Source of the DNA: Gramella sp. Hel_I_59
GTDB lineage: Bacteria > Bacteroidota > Bacteroidia > Flavobacteriales > Flavobacteriaceae
NCBI RefSeq assembly: GCF_006714895.1
Contig: NZ_VFME01000001.1
Location: 2,418,001 to 2,482,000, forward strand
Reading direction: 5' to 3'
DNA length: 64,000 nucleotides
The notes beneath the pieces were generated by a model. That model was not told where the DNA came from and did no database searches. It saw nothing but the letters and a program-made list of their open reading frames with translations. Shown piece by piece: positions 36,772 through 45,999 of this stretch. Each line of letters opens with the position of its first letter. The stretch's first letter is position 1. A program made the position numbers and the translations under genes.

Positions 36772-37851
36772 ATGCACCTAAAAAATCTTAGCCTTCTCAA
36801 TTACAAGAATCTAAAGACGGCTGAATTTACTTTTGACAATAAGATCAATTGCCTGGTTGGTAATAACGGCGTTGGAAAAACTAACGTTCTGGACAGTATT
36901 TATCATCTCTCCTTCGGAAAAAGCTATTTTAACCCAATTACTTCTCAAAATATCAATCATGAAGCTGAATTTTTCGTCGTGGATGGAGAATTTGAAAAAA
37001 ATGATAAAGCTGAAAAGATCCTGGTTAGCGCCAAGAAAGGACAGAAAAAGGTAATCAAACGGAATAATAAAACCTATGATAAAGTGAGTGATCATATAGG
37101 TTTTATTCCTACCGTGATCATTTCCCCTGCAGACCGGGACCTTATTATTGAAGGTTCAGAAACAAGGAGAAAGTTCATGGACGGAGTTATTTCTCAAAGC
37201 GATCAATCCTATCTCCAATCCTTATTAAATTATACGAAACAGATCTCACAGCGAAATTCCTTATTAAAATATTTTGCTGCCAATTCTACTTTTGACCGTG
37301 ATACCCTGGAAGTTTACAACCACCAAATTAGTAACCTTGGACAGGATCTATTCGAAAAACGAAAAAGTTTTCTCAAAGATTTCATACCGATCTTTAATAA
37401 ACGTTATGCTGATATTACTAATAATAAAGAGATCGTAGATATTAATTATAAGAGTCAGTTATCTGAAAAGTCATTATCATCACTGCTTGAAGAAAATCTT
37501 CAGAAAGATATGGCTTTACAATACACCTCTGTGGGAACCCATAAAGATGACCTTAGTTTTGAAATCGAGGGTCATCCTATCAAAAAGTTCGGCTCCCAGG
37601 GACAGCAAAAGAGCTTTTTGATCGCATTAAAACTGGCACAGTTCGATTTTATAAAAAAAATTAGCCAGGTGAACCCTATTCTCCTGCTGGATGATATCTT
37701 TGACAAACTTGATGAAAACAGGGTTGCTCATATTGTAGCATTAGTGGCTACCAATGAACTTGGACAGATCTTTCTTAGTGATACTCACGCAGATAGAACC
37801 GAGAAGGTGGTGAAAGGCAGTAATCAATCTTATAAAATTTTTAAACTTTGA
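36772..37851 (+). CDS. recF: DNA replication and repair protein RecF
   Basis: 359 residues from the ATG at 36772, which aligns with the family start ([15 protein letters not shown]). An upstream in-frame ATG at 36685 would add 29 hydrophobic residues not found in RecF. The Walker A motif is GNNGVGKT at 30-37. The ABC signature lies in [18 protein letters not shown] and Walker B is [14 protein letters not shown]. RecF loads RecA at gaps with RecO and RecR. The stop overlaps the next gene's TTG start. Confidence 0.94.
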   Translation: MHLKNLSLLNYKNLKTAEFTFDNKINCLVGNNGVGKTNVLDSIYHLSFGKSYFNPITSQNINHEAEFFVVDGEFEKNDKAEKILVSAKKGQKKVIKRNNKTYDKVSDHIGFIPTVIISPADRDLIIEGSETRRKFMDGVISQSDQSYLQSLLNYTKQISQRNSLLKYFAANSTFDRDTLEVYNHQISNLGQDLFEKRKSFLKDFIPIFNKRYADITNNKEIVDINYKSQLSEKSLSSLLEENLQKDMALQYTSVGTHKDDLSFEIEGHPIKKFGSQGQQKSFLIALKLAQFDFIKKISQVNPILLLDDIFDKLDENRVAHIVALVATNELGQIFLSDTHADRTEKVVKGSNQSYKIFKL

Positions 37852-38288
37852 AAAAAGCTTTATACTTATTAGTCGCTATCGTTCTCACCTCCTGTACGAA
37901 AACAGATCCCAACGAACAATTGCAAAATCTCACCGGGTACTGGACGATCGAGAAAGTGGAAGTTGAGAATGATTCTATGGTAGAATATAGTTTGAGCCAA
38001 TATATTGATTATATAGAGATCAAGGATAGTGTTGGTTTTCGAAAGAAACTTCAGCCAAAGATCGATGGTGGTTATATAGAAGCTTCCAATGATTCAGAAA
38101 AAATTACCGCGAAGATCGAAGATGATGTTTTGAACCTTTATTATAGTACAGCTTTCGATGAATGGCAGGAAACGGTTCTCGTAGCTACGGAAGATGAACT
38201 GGTCATCAAAAATCGCGATGATAAGAAATATTTTTATAAAAAATACGAACCTTTAATTAGCACAGATGAAGAAGAGACGAAAGAATGA
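37848..38288 (+). CDS. Small lipoprotein, lipocalin-like
   Basis: 146 residues from a TTG start that overlaps the recF stop (TTGA). A lipoprotein signal has Cys16 in VLTSC. The body begins [15 protein letters not shown], like the lipocalin-like or 'DUF4488-type' small lipoproteins of Bacteroidota. The C-terminus is acidic. The function is unknown. It overlaps the following DciA-like gene by 23 bp, so three genes form a coupled unit. Confidence 0.7.
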   Translation: MKKALYLLVAIVLTSCTKTDPNEQLQNLTGYWTIEKVEVENDSMVEYSLSQYIDYIEIKDSVGFRKKLQPKIDGGYIEASNDSEKITAKIEDDVLNLYYSTAFDEWQETVLVATEDELVIKNRDDKKYFYKKYEPLISTDEEETKE

Positions 38289-38568
38289 GGAAATGGTCCT
38301 CGGCGATCTGCTGAAAAGTTTTGTAGGTGAGAACAAGCTGGACACAAAGGGATTAAACCAGGTACAGATACGGGAAGTTTGGAACAACCAGATGGGACCT
38401 GCAATTGCAAAATACACTACCGGACTTAAACTGAAGCATGACACGCTGTTCGTGCAATTGAGTTCTTCTGTACTTAGAGAGGAATTAAGTTACGGGAAGG
38501 AAAAGATCATTAGAAACCTTAACGAGGAGATGAACCAGGAATTGGTGAAAAAACTGGTTTTACGTTAA
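38266..38568 (+). CDS. DUF721/DciA-like protein
   Basis: 100 residues, a typical compact DUF721 domain: LGDLLKSFVGENKLDTKGL, VREVWNNQMGP-like Trp region, then LFVQLSSSVLREELSYGK. DciA proteins help load the replicative helicase DnaB in bacteria lacking DnaC or DnaI. Position next to recF agrees with a replication role, and I recall this neighbourhood from other Bacteroidota. The start at 38266 lies inside the lipoprotein gene; the ATG at 38293 is an alternative that would nearly remove the overlap. Confidence 0.8.
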   Translation: MKKRRKNEEMVLGDLLKSFVGENKLDTKGLNQVQIREVWNNQMGPAIAKYTTGLKLKHDTLFVQLSSSVLREELSYGKEKIIRNLNEEMNQELVKKLVLR

Positions 38569-38577
38569 TTTAAAAAT

Positions 38578-38802
38578 ATGAATAAGAGACTGAAATATTT
38601 TCTGGCTTTTTTACTGGTTTTTACCGGACTTATGATGGCGATCAATGAAATTCTAAGGTATTTCTTTGAGCTGGATGGCATAGCGAATACATTAATTACA
38701 GCTCTTATTACGGTAAGTATTTCTCCACGGCTACACCCCGCAAAGGAGGGTGATAGCTATATTTTTAAATGGTCCTGGTTTACGAAACCAATTGAAATTT
38801 AG
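38578..38802 (+). CDS. Small membrane protein of unknown function
   Basis: 74 residues with two hydrophobic segments at about 7-25 and 35-50 (NTLITALITVSISPRL) and a short polar tail ending in FKWSWFTKPIEI. It follows the DciA-like gene by 9 bp and is followed by a terminator. I do not recognise a family. Confidence 0.6.
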   Translation: MNKRLKYFLAFLLVFTGLMMAINEILRYFFELDGIANTLITALITVSISPRLHPAKEGDSYIFKWSWFTKPIEI

Positions 38803-38818
38803 CAACTTGATAAAATAA

Positions 38819-38848
38819 AAAAACCCGGACTTTTCAGTTCGGGTTTTT
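38819..38848. terminator. Terminator between the small membrane protein gene and ndk
   Basis: A stem AAACCCGGAC / GTTCGGGTTT with one G-T style mismatch, a TTTTCA loop and A/T runs on both sides. It serves the convergent genes on both strands. Confidence 0.88.
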
Positions 38849-38868
38849 CTTATTTTGATAAGCTCTAA

Positions 38869-39288
38869 CTAGAACATCTCTCTACCTGCAAAATGGAAAG
38901 CACCTTCGATTTGTGCATTCTCGTCACTATCACTTCCGTGAACAGCGTTCTCACCAATACTGGTAGCATATTTTTTTCTGATAGTTCCTTCAGCAGCATC
39001 TTCTGGATTTGTAGCACCAATCAATGTTCTGAAATCTTCTACAGCATTGTCTTTCTCAAGGATCGCAGCAACAATAGGTCCGCGAGTCATGAATTCAACC
39101 AATTCTCCGAAAAATGGACGCTCGTTATGCACAGCATAAAAAGTTTCAGCATCTCTCTTGGTCATGTGAGTAAGTTTCATCGCTACGATTCTAAATCCTG
39201 AAGCGGTGATTTGATCTAATATTCCACCAATATGCCCGTTTTCAACTGCATCTGGCTTAATCATGGTGAATGTTCTATTATCTGCCAT
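38869..39288 (-). CDS. ndk: Nucleoside diphosphate kinase
   Basis: 139 residues, the normal bacterial size. The start is [12 protein letters not shown]. The phosphohistidine is His117 in [12 protein letters not shown], the family signature. The enzyme moves the gamma phosphate between nucleoside di- and triphosphates. It is a single gene with a well-formed promoter (TTG, 19-bp spacer, TATTTTTG) just upstream. Confidence 0.97.
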   Translation of the reverse strand: MADNRTFTMIKPDAVENGHIGGILDQITASGFRIVAMKLTHMTKRDAETFYAVHNERPFFGELVEFMTRGPIVAAILEKDNAVEDFRTLIGATNPEDAAEGTIRKKYATSIGENAVHGSDSDENAQIEGAFHFAGREMF

Positions 39289-39310
39289 TATCTGGTTTTT
39301 AAATTTGGTG

Positions 39311-39340
39311 CAAAAATAAATTATTTATGGGCATAAACAA
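39311..39340 (-). promoter_or_regulatory. ndk promoter (TTG - 19 bp - TATTTTTG)
   Basis: On minus, TATTTTTG at 39318-39311 matches the -7 consensus and a TTG at 39340-39338 sits 19 bp upstream, the expected -33 spacing in Bacteroidota. It lies 22 bp before the ATG. Confidence 0.7.
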
Positions 39341-39363
39341 GTGCTTTCTTGCAATATGTTGAC

Positions 39364-40380
39364 TTACTGGAATTCAACGATATAATCCTGCTGTTTACGG
39401 TTATTAAGTCCGCGCATTTCCATGCTTACTCTCGAATTCTCAAAGTCAAATTTTAATAAGCCAAAGCTCTTTTTGCTCACCACCTCTCCTACTCTATGCT
39501 CATTCGGCTCACCGTCAAAAGCTTCGTAAGTATGAGTAAGTCCGCTACTCGTAAAGTCCACCAAAGGATAGTTTAGCCCATTAATTCTTTCCTCGGAAAA
39601 TTCAGAAATATGACGGTCACCACTTAATAGAATGACATTTTTCGCTTCCGAAGTAACAATAAGATCTTTTAGTTTTTTTGCTTCCGAAGGGAAATTCCCC
39701 CAGGTTTCAAATCCGTGTTCATCTGAAAGTATCTGGATACTGGAAAGAATAATATTGAACTGAGCATTCGAAGTTTTAAGTTCATTTTGTAACCAGCTCC
39801 ACTGCTGTTCGCCAAGAATGGTGCCACTGGAAGGCTCGTAGCGCCTGTTAGCATCACTGTTCCTAAGCAAATCATCCCGAAAATAACGGGTATCAAGCAT
39901 GATCACTTTAATTGAACCTTTGGGCGTTTCCAGCATCTCTGAACTATAGATACCTTCCTGGTCTCTTCTTGGATCATTTTTCGCAACATCCATGAAGTCA
40001 AGGAAATACTGCTGACTTTCTTCTTTAATTTCATAATCCTTACCTCCATCGTTCTGGCCGTAATCGTGATCATCCCAAACCCCGTAAACTGGCACACTAT
40101 TAAGTAACTTTTGATATCCGTCATTATTCTTCTGAACAGCATAAGCTACGCCTAAAACTTCAGGAACATCTGTATCTGCATATACATTATCGCCTCCCCA
40201 TAAAAAGACATCGGGTTCATTTTTAAGAATTTCATTCCATAATGGCTGGGGTGCATCTTCCCGATTACAGCTTCCAAAAGCAATGATATAATCTGGTTCC
40301 TTCTCCAGCTTAATATCTTCGGTAGACCCGCAGGACACAAGGCTGAATATAAATAGGAATATTAGAAATCTTTGTTTCAT
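39364..40380 (-). CDS. PhoD-like alkaline phosphatase family lipoprotein
   Basis: 338 residues from the ATG at 40380. A lipoprotein signal has Cys17 (FSLVSCGS). The calcineurin-like metal site is spread over AFGSCNRED, LWGGDNVYAD, WDDHDYGQND and LLSGDRHISE, as in PhoD-family enzymes. It hydrolyses phosphate mono- or diesters at the cell surface or in the periplasm. A longer frame from 40416 is less likely because it would include the TAAATTTG promoter element at 40399-40406. The substrate is unknown. Confidence 0.88.
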   Translation of the reverse strand: MKQRFLIFLFIFSLVSCGSTEDIKLEKEPDYIIAFGSCNREDAPQPLWNEILKNEPDVFLWGGDNVYADTDVPEVLGVAYAVQKNNDGYQKLLNSVPVYGVWDDHDYGQNDGGKDYEIKEESQQYFLDFMDVAKNDPRRDQEGIYSSEMLETPKGSIKVIMLDTRYFRDDLLRNSDANRRYEPSSGTILGEQQWSWLQNELKTSNAQFNIILSSIQILSDEHGFETWGNFPSEAKKLKDLIVTSEAKNVILLSGDRHISEFSEERINGLNYPLVDFTSSGLTHTYEAFDGEPNEHRVGEVVSKKSFGLLKFDFENSRVSMEMRGLNNRKQQDYIVEFQ

Positions 40381-40398
40381 GGTAGTAATTTGCAAGCT

Positions 40399-40406
40399 CA
40401 AATTTA
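40399..40406 (-). promoter_or_regulatory. TAnnTTTG promoter element of the PhoD-like gene
   Basis: On minus this reads TAAATTTG, an exact -7 match, 18 bp before the ATG at 40380. It supports that start over the upstream in-frame ATG at 40416. Confidence 0.55.
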
Positions 40407-40457
40407 AGGCTTCCACTGTTTCTATAGTGTTATTATATTGTATATTTAACCTCGATT

Positions 40458-41474
40458 ATGATAGACACAAGAATACTCGAAATCACGGCAGAACTGGCAA
40501 AGGCAGATAATATCGTGATCGTTCCGCACAAAGGACCCGATGGTGATGCGATAGGCTCTACGCTTGGATTAATGCATTTTTTAAGAGATAAAGGTCATAA
40601 AGCGAATGTTATCGCTCCCAACGATTATCCACATTTTTTAAAGTGGCTTCCTGGTAGTGAGGAAGTTTATATTTATGAGCAGCAAAAAGAAGTTTCAGAT
40701 CAATTGATCGCTGAAGCTCAGATCGTTTTTACACTTGACTTTAATGATCTATCACGATGCGGCGGAATGGTAGATTCGCTGAAAGCTTCAGACGCTGTTT
40801 TTGTCATGATAGATCACCACCAGGAACCTTCAGATTACGCTCATTATACTTATAGTGATTCCACTATGAGTTCTACCTGTGAGATGGTACATAAATTCAT
40901 AGAAAAGCTACGTGCTAGCAAACAGATCACTCCCGAAATTGCCACTTGCTTATACACCGGAATCATGACAGATACCGGAAGTTTCAGATTTAGCTCTACT
41001 TCCAGTGATACACATCGTGTTATCGCAGACCTGATGGACAAGGGAGCGAAAAACTCTGAGATTCATAATAATATCTACGATACTAATTCTGGAAATAAAC
41101 TGCAATTGCTTGGAACCGCACTTCAGAATTTAAAAGTGATTTCAGAATTTAATACCGCTTACATCAGCCTTACTCAGGAAGAGTTGGACCGTCATAATTT
41201 CAAGAAAGGTGACACTGAAGGCTTTGTAAATTACGGTTTAAGTCTTGATGGAATTAAATTTGCAGTCATTTTTATTGAGAATGAGAGTGAGAAGATCATA
41301 AAAATTAGTTTCAGGTCTAAAGGAACTTTCGATGTGAATAAGTTTGCGCGGGCACATTTTGAAGGTGGCGGACATATAAATGCGGCCGGAGGAAAAAGTG
41401 ATCTTTCCATGAATGATACGATCGTAAAATTTAATAAGATCCTACCTGAATACGAGCAAGAATTAATCCAATGA
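40458..41474 (+). CDS. nrnA: DHH phosphoesterase, NrnA-type oligoribonuclease/pAp phosphatase
   Basis: 338 residues. The DHH domain has PHKGPDGDAIGS (Asp28, Asp30) and the DHH triad at 119-121. The DHHA1 domain ends with FEGGGHINAAGG. NrnA-type proteins degrade very short RNAs and dephosphorylate pAp. It starts a coupled trio: the stop overlaps the gldI ATG (ATGA). A near-consensus TATATTTA lies at 40441-40448. Confidence 0.92.
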   Translation: MIDTRILEITAELAKADNIVIVPHKGPDGDAIGSTLGLMHFLRDKGHKANVIAPNDYPHFLKWLPGSEEVYIYEQQKEVSDQLIAEAQIVFTLDFNDLSRCGGMVDSLKASDAVFVMIDHHQEPSDYAHYTYSDSTMSSTCEMVHKFIEKLRASKQITPEIATCLYTGIMTDTGSFRFSSTSSDTHRVIADLMDKGAKNSEIHNNIYDTNSGNKLQLLGTALQNLKVISEFNTAYISLTQEELDRHNFKKGDTEGFVNYGLSLDGIKFAVIFIENESEKIIKISFRSKGTFDVNKFARAHFEGGGHINAAGGKSDLSMNDTIVKFNKILPEYEQELIQ

Positions 41475-42043
41475 AAAAGTTTCTATTTCTAATAGTAATG
41501 GCAATTGCCGTAGTTTCCTGTAAATCCCCGGAAGCACGTTATCCGGTTTCCCAAAGCAGTGGCTCGTATATCGACCAATCTGTAGAAAAGAACAGGGAAA
41601 TGATCGCGCAGGAAGAAGATTATATCAAACAGGTAATGGGAGAAAATACCAGTACGGAATATATAACCTCAGCAGATGGATTCTGGTATTACTACAACAA
41701 CAAGTCACTGGACAGTCTTAATACTGAAACTCCCGAATTTGGCGATATCGTAACCTTTGATTATAGTATCTCGACCATTGAAGGAGAAGCTATTTATGCT
41801 GAAGGTGACAAGCCTACCCGCGAATATGCTATTGATCGTGAAAAATTATTTACCGGACTTCGCCAGGGTCTTAAATTGATGAAAGAAGGCGAAACGGTAA
41901 CATTCCTATTCCCCTCTCACAAAGCATTTGGTTATTACGGAGATCAGGAACGTATTGGAAGCAATAAACCTATTAGCGCTAAAGTGACCTTACACTCTAT
42001 AAAGGAAGAAGAACAATCAAACACAGAAACCAAAGAACAATAA
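41471..42043 (+). CDS. gldI: Gliding motility FKBP-type peptidyl-prolyl isomerase lipoprotein GldI
   Basis: 190 residues. A lipoprotein signal has Cys17 (AVVSCKSPEARYPVS). A helical segment with FWYYYNNKS leads into a short FKBP-type domain (GDIVTFDYSISTIEG, then LRQGLKLMKEGETVTFLFP and HKAFGYYGDQE). GldI is needed for gliding and T9SS function in Flavobacterium johnsoniae, presumably folding outer-membrane parts. The gene overlaps nrnA by 4 bases and the next isomerase gene by one base. Confidence 0.88.
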   Translation: MKKFLFLIVMAIAVVSCKSPEARYPVSQSSGSYIDQSVEKNREMIAQEEDYIKQVMGENTSTEYITSADGFWYYYNNKSLDSLNTETPEFGDIVTFDYSISTIEGEAIYAEGDKPTREYAIDREKLFTGLRQGLKLMKEGETVTFLFPSHKAFGYYGDQERIGSNKPISAKVTLHSIKEEEQSNTETKEQ

Positions 42044-43176
42044 TGAGGACAAAAAGTTTATTTGTGCTTTTCGCTGTTGCGATTAGCTTATTTTCATGTA
42101 AAGAAGAATACCCGGAACTTGAAGACGGGATGTATGTTGAATTTAACACCTCTATGGGGCCTATAATCGCTGAGCTTTACCACGAGGAAACACCAATGAC
42201 CGTTGCTAATTTCGTATCGCTTTCTGAAGGAAGCAGCACCATGGTAGACAGTACATTTAAAGGCAAAAAATATTACGACGGTATCGTATTTCACCGTGTG
42301 ATCGATGGATTCATGATCCAGGGTGGTGATCCAATGGGAACCGGTAGCGGTGGACCGGGTTATAAATTCCCTGACGAATTCAAAGATTCTTTGAGTCATG
42401 ACGAAAAAGGAATTTTGTCTATGGCCAATGCAGGTCCTGAAACCAATGGGAGTCAGTTTTTTATCACTCTGGAACCGGTAATGCAGCTTGATGGCAAGCA
42501 TACGGTCTTCGGAAAAGTGGTAAAAGGTATGGATGTTGTTGAAGCGATTGGAAAGACTGAAACTGGTCCTAGAGACCGTCCTGTGAAAGATATAACCATG
42601 AATGAGGTGAACATCATTAGAAAGGGAAAAGCTGCTAAGAATTTCGAAGCTCCTAAAGTTTTTGAACAGGAACTTGCAGATCTTGAAGCTGAAAATGAAG
42701 CTAGAGAAAAAGAACTACAGGACGTAAGATCAAAAAGAGTTGAAGAGTTCGCTGCTCTTGAAGCCAAAGCAGATTCTCTGGAAAGCGGATTAAAATTACA
42801 TTTTGTTACTGAAGGTGATGGAACTCAGCCTAAACAGGGACAAACTGTTAAAGTGAATTATGAAGGTTACTTCGCAGACGGGAAGATCTTTGACACTAAT
42901 AAAAAAGAACTTGCCGAGGAATTTGGTATTTATGACCATAGAAGAGACCAGGCCATGGGTTACCAGCCAATGGATGTTGTTTATGGACCAGATGCCCCGA
43001 TGATCCCAGGATTTAAGGAAGCTATTCAGCAAATGCAGGTAGGTGACGAAGTGGTTGCTTTTATCCCGAGCCATTTAGGTTACGGAGAAAGAGGATATGG
43101 AAGAGCGATCCCGCCAAACTCAGATCTTGTATTTAAGATCTCTGTAGTTGGAATAGCAGGAGAAGATCAGGAATAG
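42043..43176 (+). CDS. Cyclophilin-FKBP fusion peptidyl-prolyl isomerase lipoprotein
   Basis: 377 residues. A lipoprotein signal has Cys19 (SLFSCKEE). A cyclophilin domain runs about 30-195 (FHRVIDGFMIQGGDP and NGSQFFIT), then a charged coiled coil at about 205-248, then an FKBP domain at about 255-375 (VKVNYEGYFADGKIFD and HLGYGERGYG). Dual-family immunophilins in this order were described for flavobacteria (CFBP type). It would speed proline isomerisation in periplasmic proteins. It is coupled to gldI by a TAATG overlap, so both isomerases are made together. Confidence 0.92.
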   Translation: MRTKSLFVLFAVAISLFSCKEEYPELEDGMYVEFNTSMGPIIAELYHEETPMTVANFVSLSEGSSTMVDSTFKGKKYYDGIVFHRVIDGFMIQGGDPMGTGSGGPGYKFPDEFKDSLSHDEKGILSMANAGPETNGSQFFITLEPVMQLDGKHTVFGKVVKGMDVVEAIGKTETGPRDRPVKDITMNEVNIIRKGKAAKNFEAPKVFEQELADLEAENEAREKELQDVRSKRVEEFAALEAKADSLESGLKLHFVTEGDGTQPKQGQTVKVNYEGYFADGKIFDTNKKELAEEFGIYDHRRDQAMGYQPMDVVYGPDAPMIPGFKEAIQQMQVGDEVVAFIPSHLGYGERGYGRAIPPNSDLVFKISVVGIAGEDQE

Positions 43177-43191
43177 TTAATGATCAGTCAT

Positions 43192-43226
43192 AAAAAAATC
43201 CCCGTGCAAATGCACGGGGATTTTTT
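43192..43226. terminator. Bidirectional terminator between the CFBP gene and pepD
   Basis: A long stem of AAAAAATCCCCGTGCA with its complement around a two-base loop, A run on one side and T run on the other. It serves both convergent genes. Confidence 0.92.
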
Positions 43227-43244
43227 GTTTAAAGAAAAACATTC

Positions 43245-44705
43245 CTAGTTCTCCGGAATATTCTTTAATACCTCTAATAAAAATTTCCAGTATTTCTGAG
43301 CAGAGCTAATACTAGCACGTTCATCTGGTGAGTGAGCTCCACGTATGGTTGGTCCAAAGGAGATCATATCCATATCAGGATAATGGCTTCCAATAATTCC
43401 ACATTCCAGACCTGCATGACATGCTGCGATATTAGCTTTTTCACCATTCATTCTTTCATAAATCTCATCCAGAGTCTTTAGAATATCTGAATCACTATTC
43501 GGAGCCCATCCAGGGTATTCTCCTGACAGTTTTACATCAAAACCTGCTAGATTGAATACAGATTTTAGAGAATCAGCCAGATCATCACGACTGGATTCAA
43601 CAGAGCTTCTTGTTAAACATTTGATCTCGATCTTCCCTTCCTCAACACTAACTTTCGCAACATTATTTGAAGCTTCAACAAGATCTTCAATCTCCGGACT
43701 CATTCTATAAACTCCGTTATGTGCCGCTGCAATTGCCAGTAGCAACTGTCTCTGAGAATCGATATCCATGACCTCAACTTGAGAAGGAACTTTTTGAATT
43801 TCGATCTTCATATTAGGTTCCAGAGAAGAAAATTCAGCATTAATTTGAGCTATCCTTTTATCCAGTTCTTTTGTAAAACTTTCTTCTTCAGTTTCAGGCA
43901 AAGCAATGATCGCTTCACTTTCCCTTGGAATTGCATTTCTTAATCCTCCACCATTGATCGATGAGAGTCTAAGATTATATTCTTCCGTAGTATTAAGAAG
44001 CAGGCGATTCATTAATTTATTAGCATTTGCCAGTCCTTTAATGATATCCATACCTGAATGTCCACCCATAAGTCCTTTGACCTTTATAGCAAAGGCACGA
44101 TAGGAATCTGGAGTACTTTCTACCTTGTAAGTTCTGCTTGCTGTGATATCTACACCACCGGCACAACCTATACCTATTTCGTCATCCTCTTCTGTATCAA
44201 GATTCAGTAAAATATCACCTTCCAGAAGATCGGGGCTTAAACCTTTTGCACCGGTCATCCCGGTTTCTTCATCTATTGTAAATAAAGCTTCGATGGCAGG
44301 GTGTTCTATAGAATCGCTTTCCAGTATCGCCATAATAGTAGCCACGCCCAGACCATTATCTGCTCCTAACGTAGTTCCCTTAGCTCGAACCCAGTCTCCA
44401 TCTACATACATCTCGATTCCCTGTGTATCAAAATCGAAGTCTGTATCATTATTCTTCTGATGCACCATATCCAGGTGAGCCTGTAGCACGATCTTTTTCC
44501 TGTTTTCCAAACCTGTAGTAGCTTGTTTGTAGATCACAACATTTCCTACGGAATCTACTTCGGTTCTTAGGTTAAGATCGTTACCAAATTTTTTGATGAA
44601 TTCAATAACCCTCTCTTCTTTTTTGGAAGGTCGTGGCACCGCGTTAAGATCGGCGAATTTATTCCATAATATTTTTGGTTCTAATGCTCTTATTTCTTCG
44701 TTCAT
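43245..44705 (-). CDS. pepD: Aminoacyl-histidine dipeptidase (M20 family PepD)
   Basis: 486 residues, typical for PepD. Metal ligands appear in LQAHLDMVHQK (His77, Asp79) and GADNGLGVA. The catalytic Glu lies in TIDEETGMTGAKGL. A lid/dimerisation domain occupies about 205-390 and the last ligand His lies near the end (GAHSPDERASI). It cleaves Xaa-His and other dipeptides in the cytosol. It is a single gene with a clear promoter. Confidence 0.95.
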   Translation of the reverse strand: MNEEIRALEPKILWNKFADLNAVPRPSKKEERVIEFIKKFGNDLNLRTEVDSVGNVVIYKQATTGLENRKKIVLQAHLDMVHQKNNDTDFDFDTQGIEMYVDGDWVRAKGTTLGADNGLGVATIMAILESDSIEHPAIEALFTIDEETGMTGAKGLSPDLLEGDILLNLDTEEDDEIGIGCAGGVDITASRTYKVESTPDSYRAFAIKVKGLMGGHSGMDIIKGLANANKLMNRLLLNTTEEYNLRLSSINGGGLRNAIPRESEAIIALPETEEESFTKELDKRIAQINAEFSSLEPNMKIEIQKVPSQVEVMDIDSQRQLLLAIAAAHNGVYRMSPEIEDLVEASNNVAKVSVEEGKIEIKCLTRSSVESSRDDLADSLKSVFNLAGFDVKLSGEYPGWAPNSDSDILKTLDEIYERMNGEKANIAACHAGLECGIIGSHYPDMDMISFGPTIRGAHSPDERASISSAQKYWKFLLEVLKNIPEN

Positions 44706-44728
44706 ATCTATAATTCTTCAATTGTTTT

Positions 44729-44758
44729 CAAAGATACCTTTTAAGCTGCTGAAACAAA
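44729..44758 (-). promoter_or_regulatory. pepD promoter (TTTG - 18 bp - TATCTTTG)
   Basis: On minus, TATCTTTG at 44736-44729 is an exact -7 match and TTTG at 44758-44755 gives the -33 box with an 18-bp spacer. It lies 23 bp before the ATG and is one of the two best-formed promoters in the window. Confidence 0.75.
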
Positions 44759-44841
44759 AATTCCTTGACATTCTGTATAATTTAACCGCTTTCATCTTTG
44801 CTGAAGCTAGGCCAGATATGAATTATTTGTACTTTTAAAAT

Positions 44842-45915
44842 GTGAATAAGAAAACGACCCTCATTCTTGCGATCCTATTACCTGTTCAGGTCATTTTATT
44901 GAGCCTGCTTAATAGAGGATCTCTTTTTATCGAAACCTATTATTCCAACGGAATCTACCCGGTGATCTCCAGTATTTTGAGATATAGCATCGGGATTCTA
45001 CCATTTTCCCTAGGTGATCTTCTGTACGCATTATTGGTGATCTTACTACTGAAATGGATCTGGAGAAGATTCAGTCAGAAATTTAAAGATCCGAAACAAT
45101 GGATCCCCGATGCGCTTGCTGCCCTATCGATCATTTATTTTTGCTTTCATCTTTTCTGGGGTTTTAATTATTACCGCCAGCCATTACACAAAACTCTTGA
45201 GATTGATAATGATTATACTACCGAAGAATTAGTAACACTTTCAGAAATACTCATCAGCAGATCCAATGAACTGCATGATCATTTAGCTGAAAATGATTCG
45301 GCTTCCGTAAAGTTTGAAATTTCAAAGAATGAGCTCTTCCGAAGAACCATTGAGGGTTACGATCATATAGCTCTGAATTATCCTGAATTAAACTATAAAG
45401 GTAATTCACTGAAGAGATCGATTTATAGTATTCCTCTAAGCTACATGGGTTTCAACGGTTATCTAAATCCTTTGACCAACGAAGCACAGGTGAACAGTAT
45501 TATTGTTCCTTACAAAATACCCACTACGGCCAGTCATGAAATAGGACATCAATTAGGTTTCGCCAAAGAAAATGAAGCAAATTTTATTGCCTGCCTTGTC
45601 ACCATGAACCACACAGATCCTCATTTTAGATATTCCGGCTATACTTTTGCACTGAGTTATTGTTTGAGTGAAATCTTCAGAAGAGATAAAGACGAAGGAG
45701 ACCGGTTACTGGAGAGCATGAACCCTGGAATCATTGAGAATTACCGGGAAGTACAGGAATTCTGGCTTGAGCATGAGAATCCATTAGAGCCAATCTTCGC
45801 TGCGACCTATAATCGCTATTTAATCGCCAATAATCAGGCTGGAGGCATGAAAAGTTACAGTTATGTAGTGGCACTACTCGTTAATTACTATAAAGATTCA
45901 AGAAACGACCTGTAG
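44842..45915 (+). CDS. DUF3810 family membrane protein with HExxH motif
   Basis: 357 residues from a GTG start (the ATG two bases upstream is out of frame and stops at once). Three hydrophobic segments lie at about 5-25, 45-75 and 90-115. A soluble domain with a zinc-protease-like motif follows, SHEIGHQLGF (His232, Glu233, His236), and then NEANFIACL with a possible third ligand Glu. A metalloprotease function is plausible but unproven for DUF3810. A near-consensus TACTTTTA at 44830-44837 lies just upstream. Confidence 0.82.
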   Translation: MNKKTTLILAILLPVQVILLSLLNRGSLFIETYYSNGIYPVISSILRYSIGILPFSLGDLLYALLVILLLKWIWRRFSQKFKDPKQWIPDALAALSIIYFCFHLFWGFNYYRQPLHKTLEIDNDYTTEELVTLSEILISRSNELHDHLAENDSASVKFEISKNELFRRTIEGYDHIALNYPELNYKGNSLKRSIYSIPLSYMGFNGYLNPLTNEAQVNSIIVPYKIPTTASHEIGHQLGFAKENEANFIACLVTMNHTDPHFRYSGYTFALSYCLSEIFRRDKDEGDRLLESMNPGIIENYREVQEFWLEHENPLEPIFAATYNRYLIANNQAGGMKSYSYVVALLVNYYKDSRNDL

Positions 45916-45999
45916 GAAGATTAACAGTTCTGCTATTTTTAGTACTTTAAGGCTCTTAAAATTTTAATCAATCTATATTTCCAAAAACTACCCACTTTT

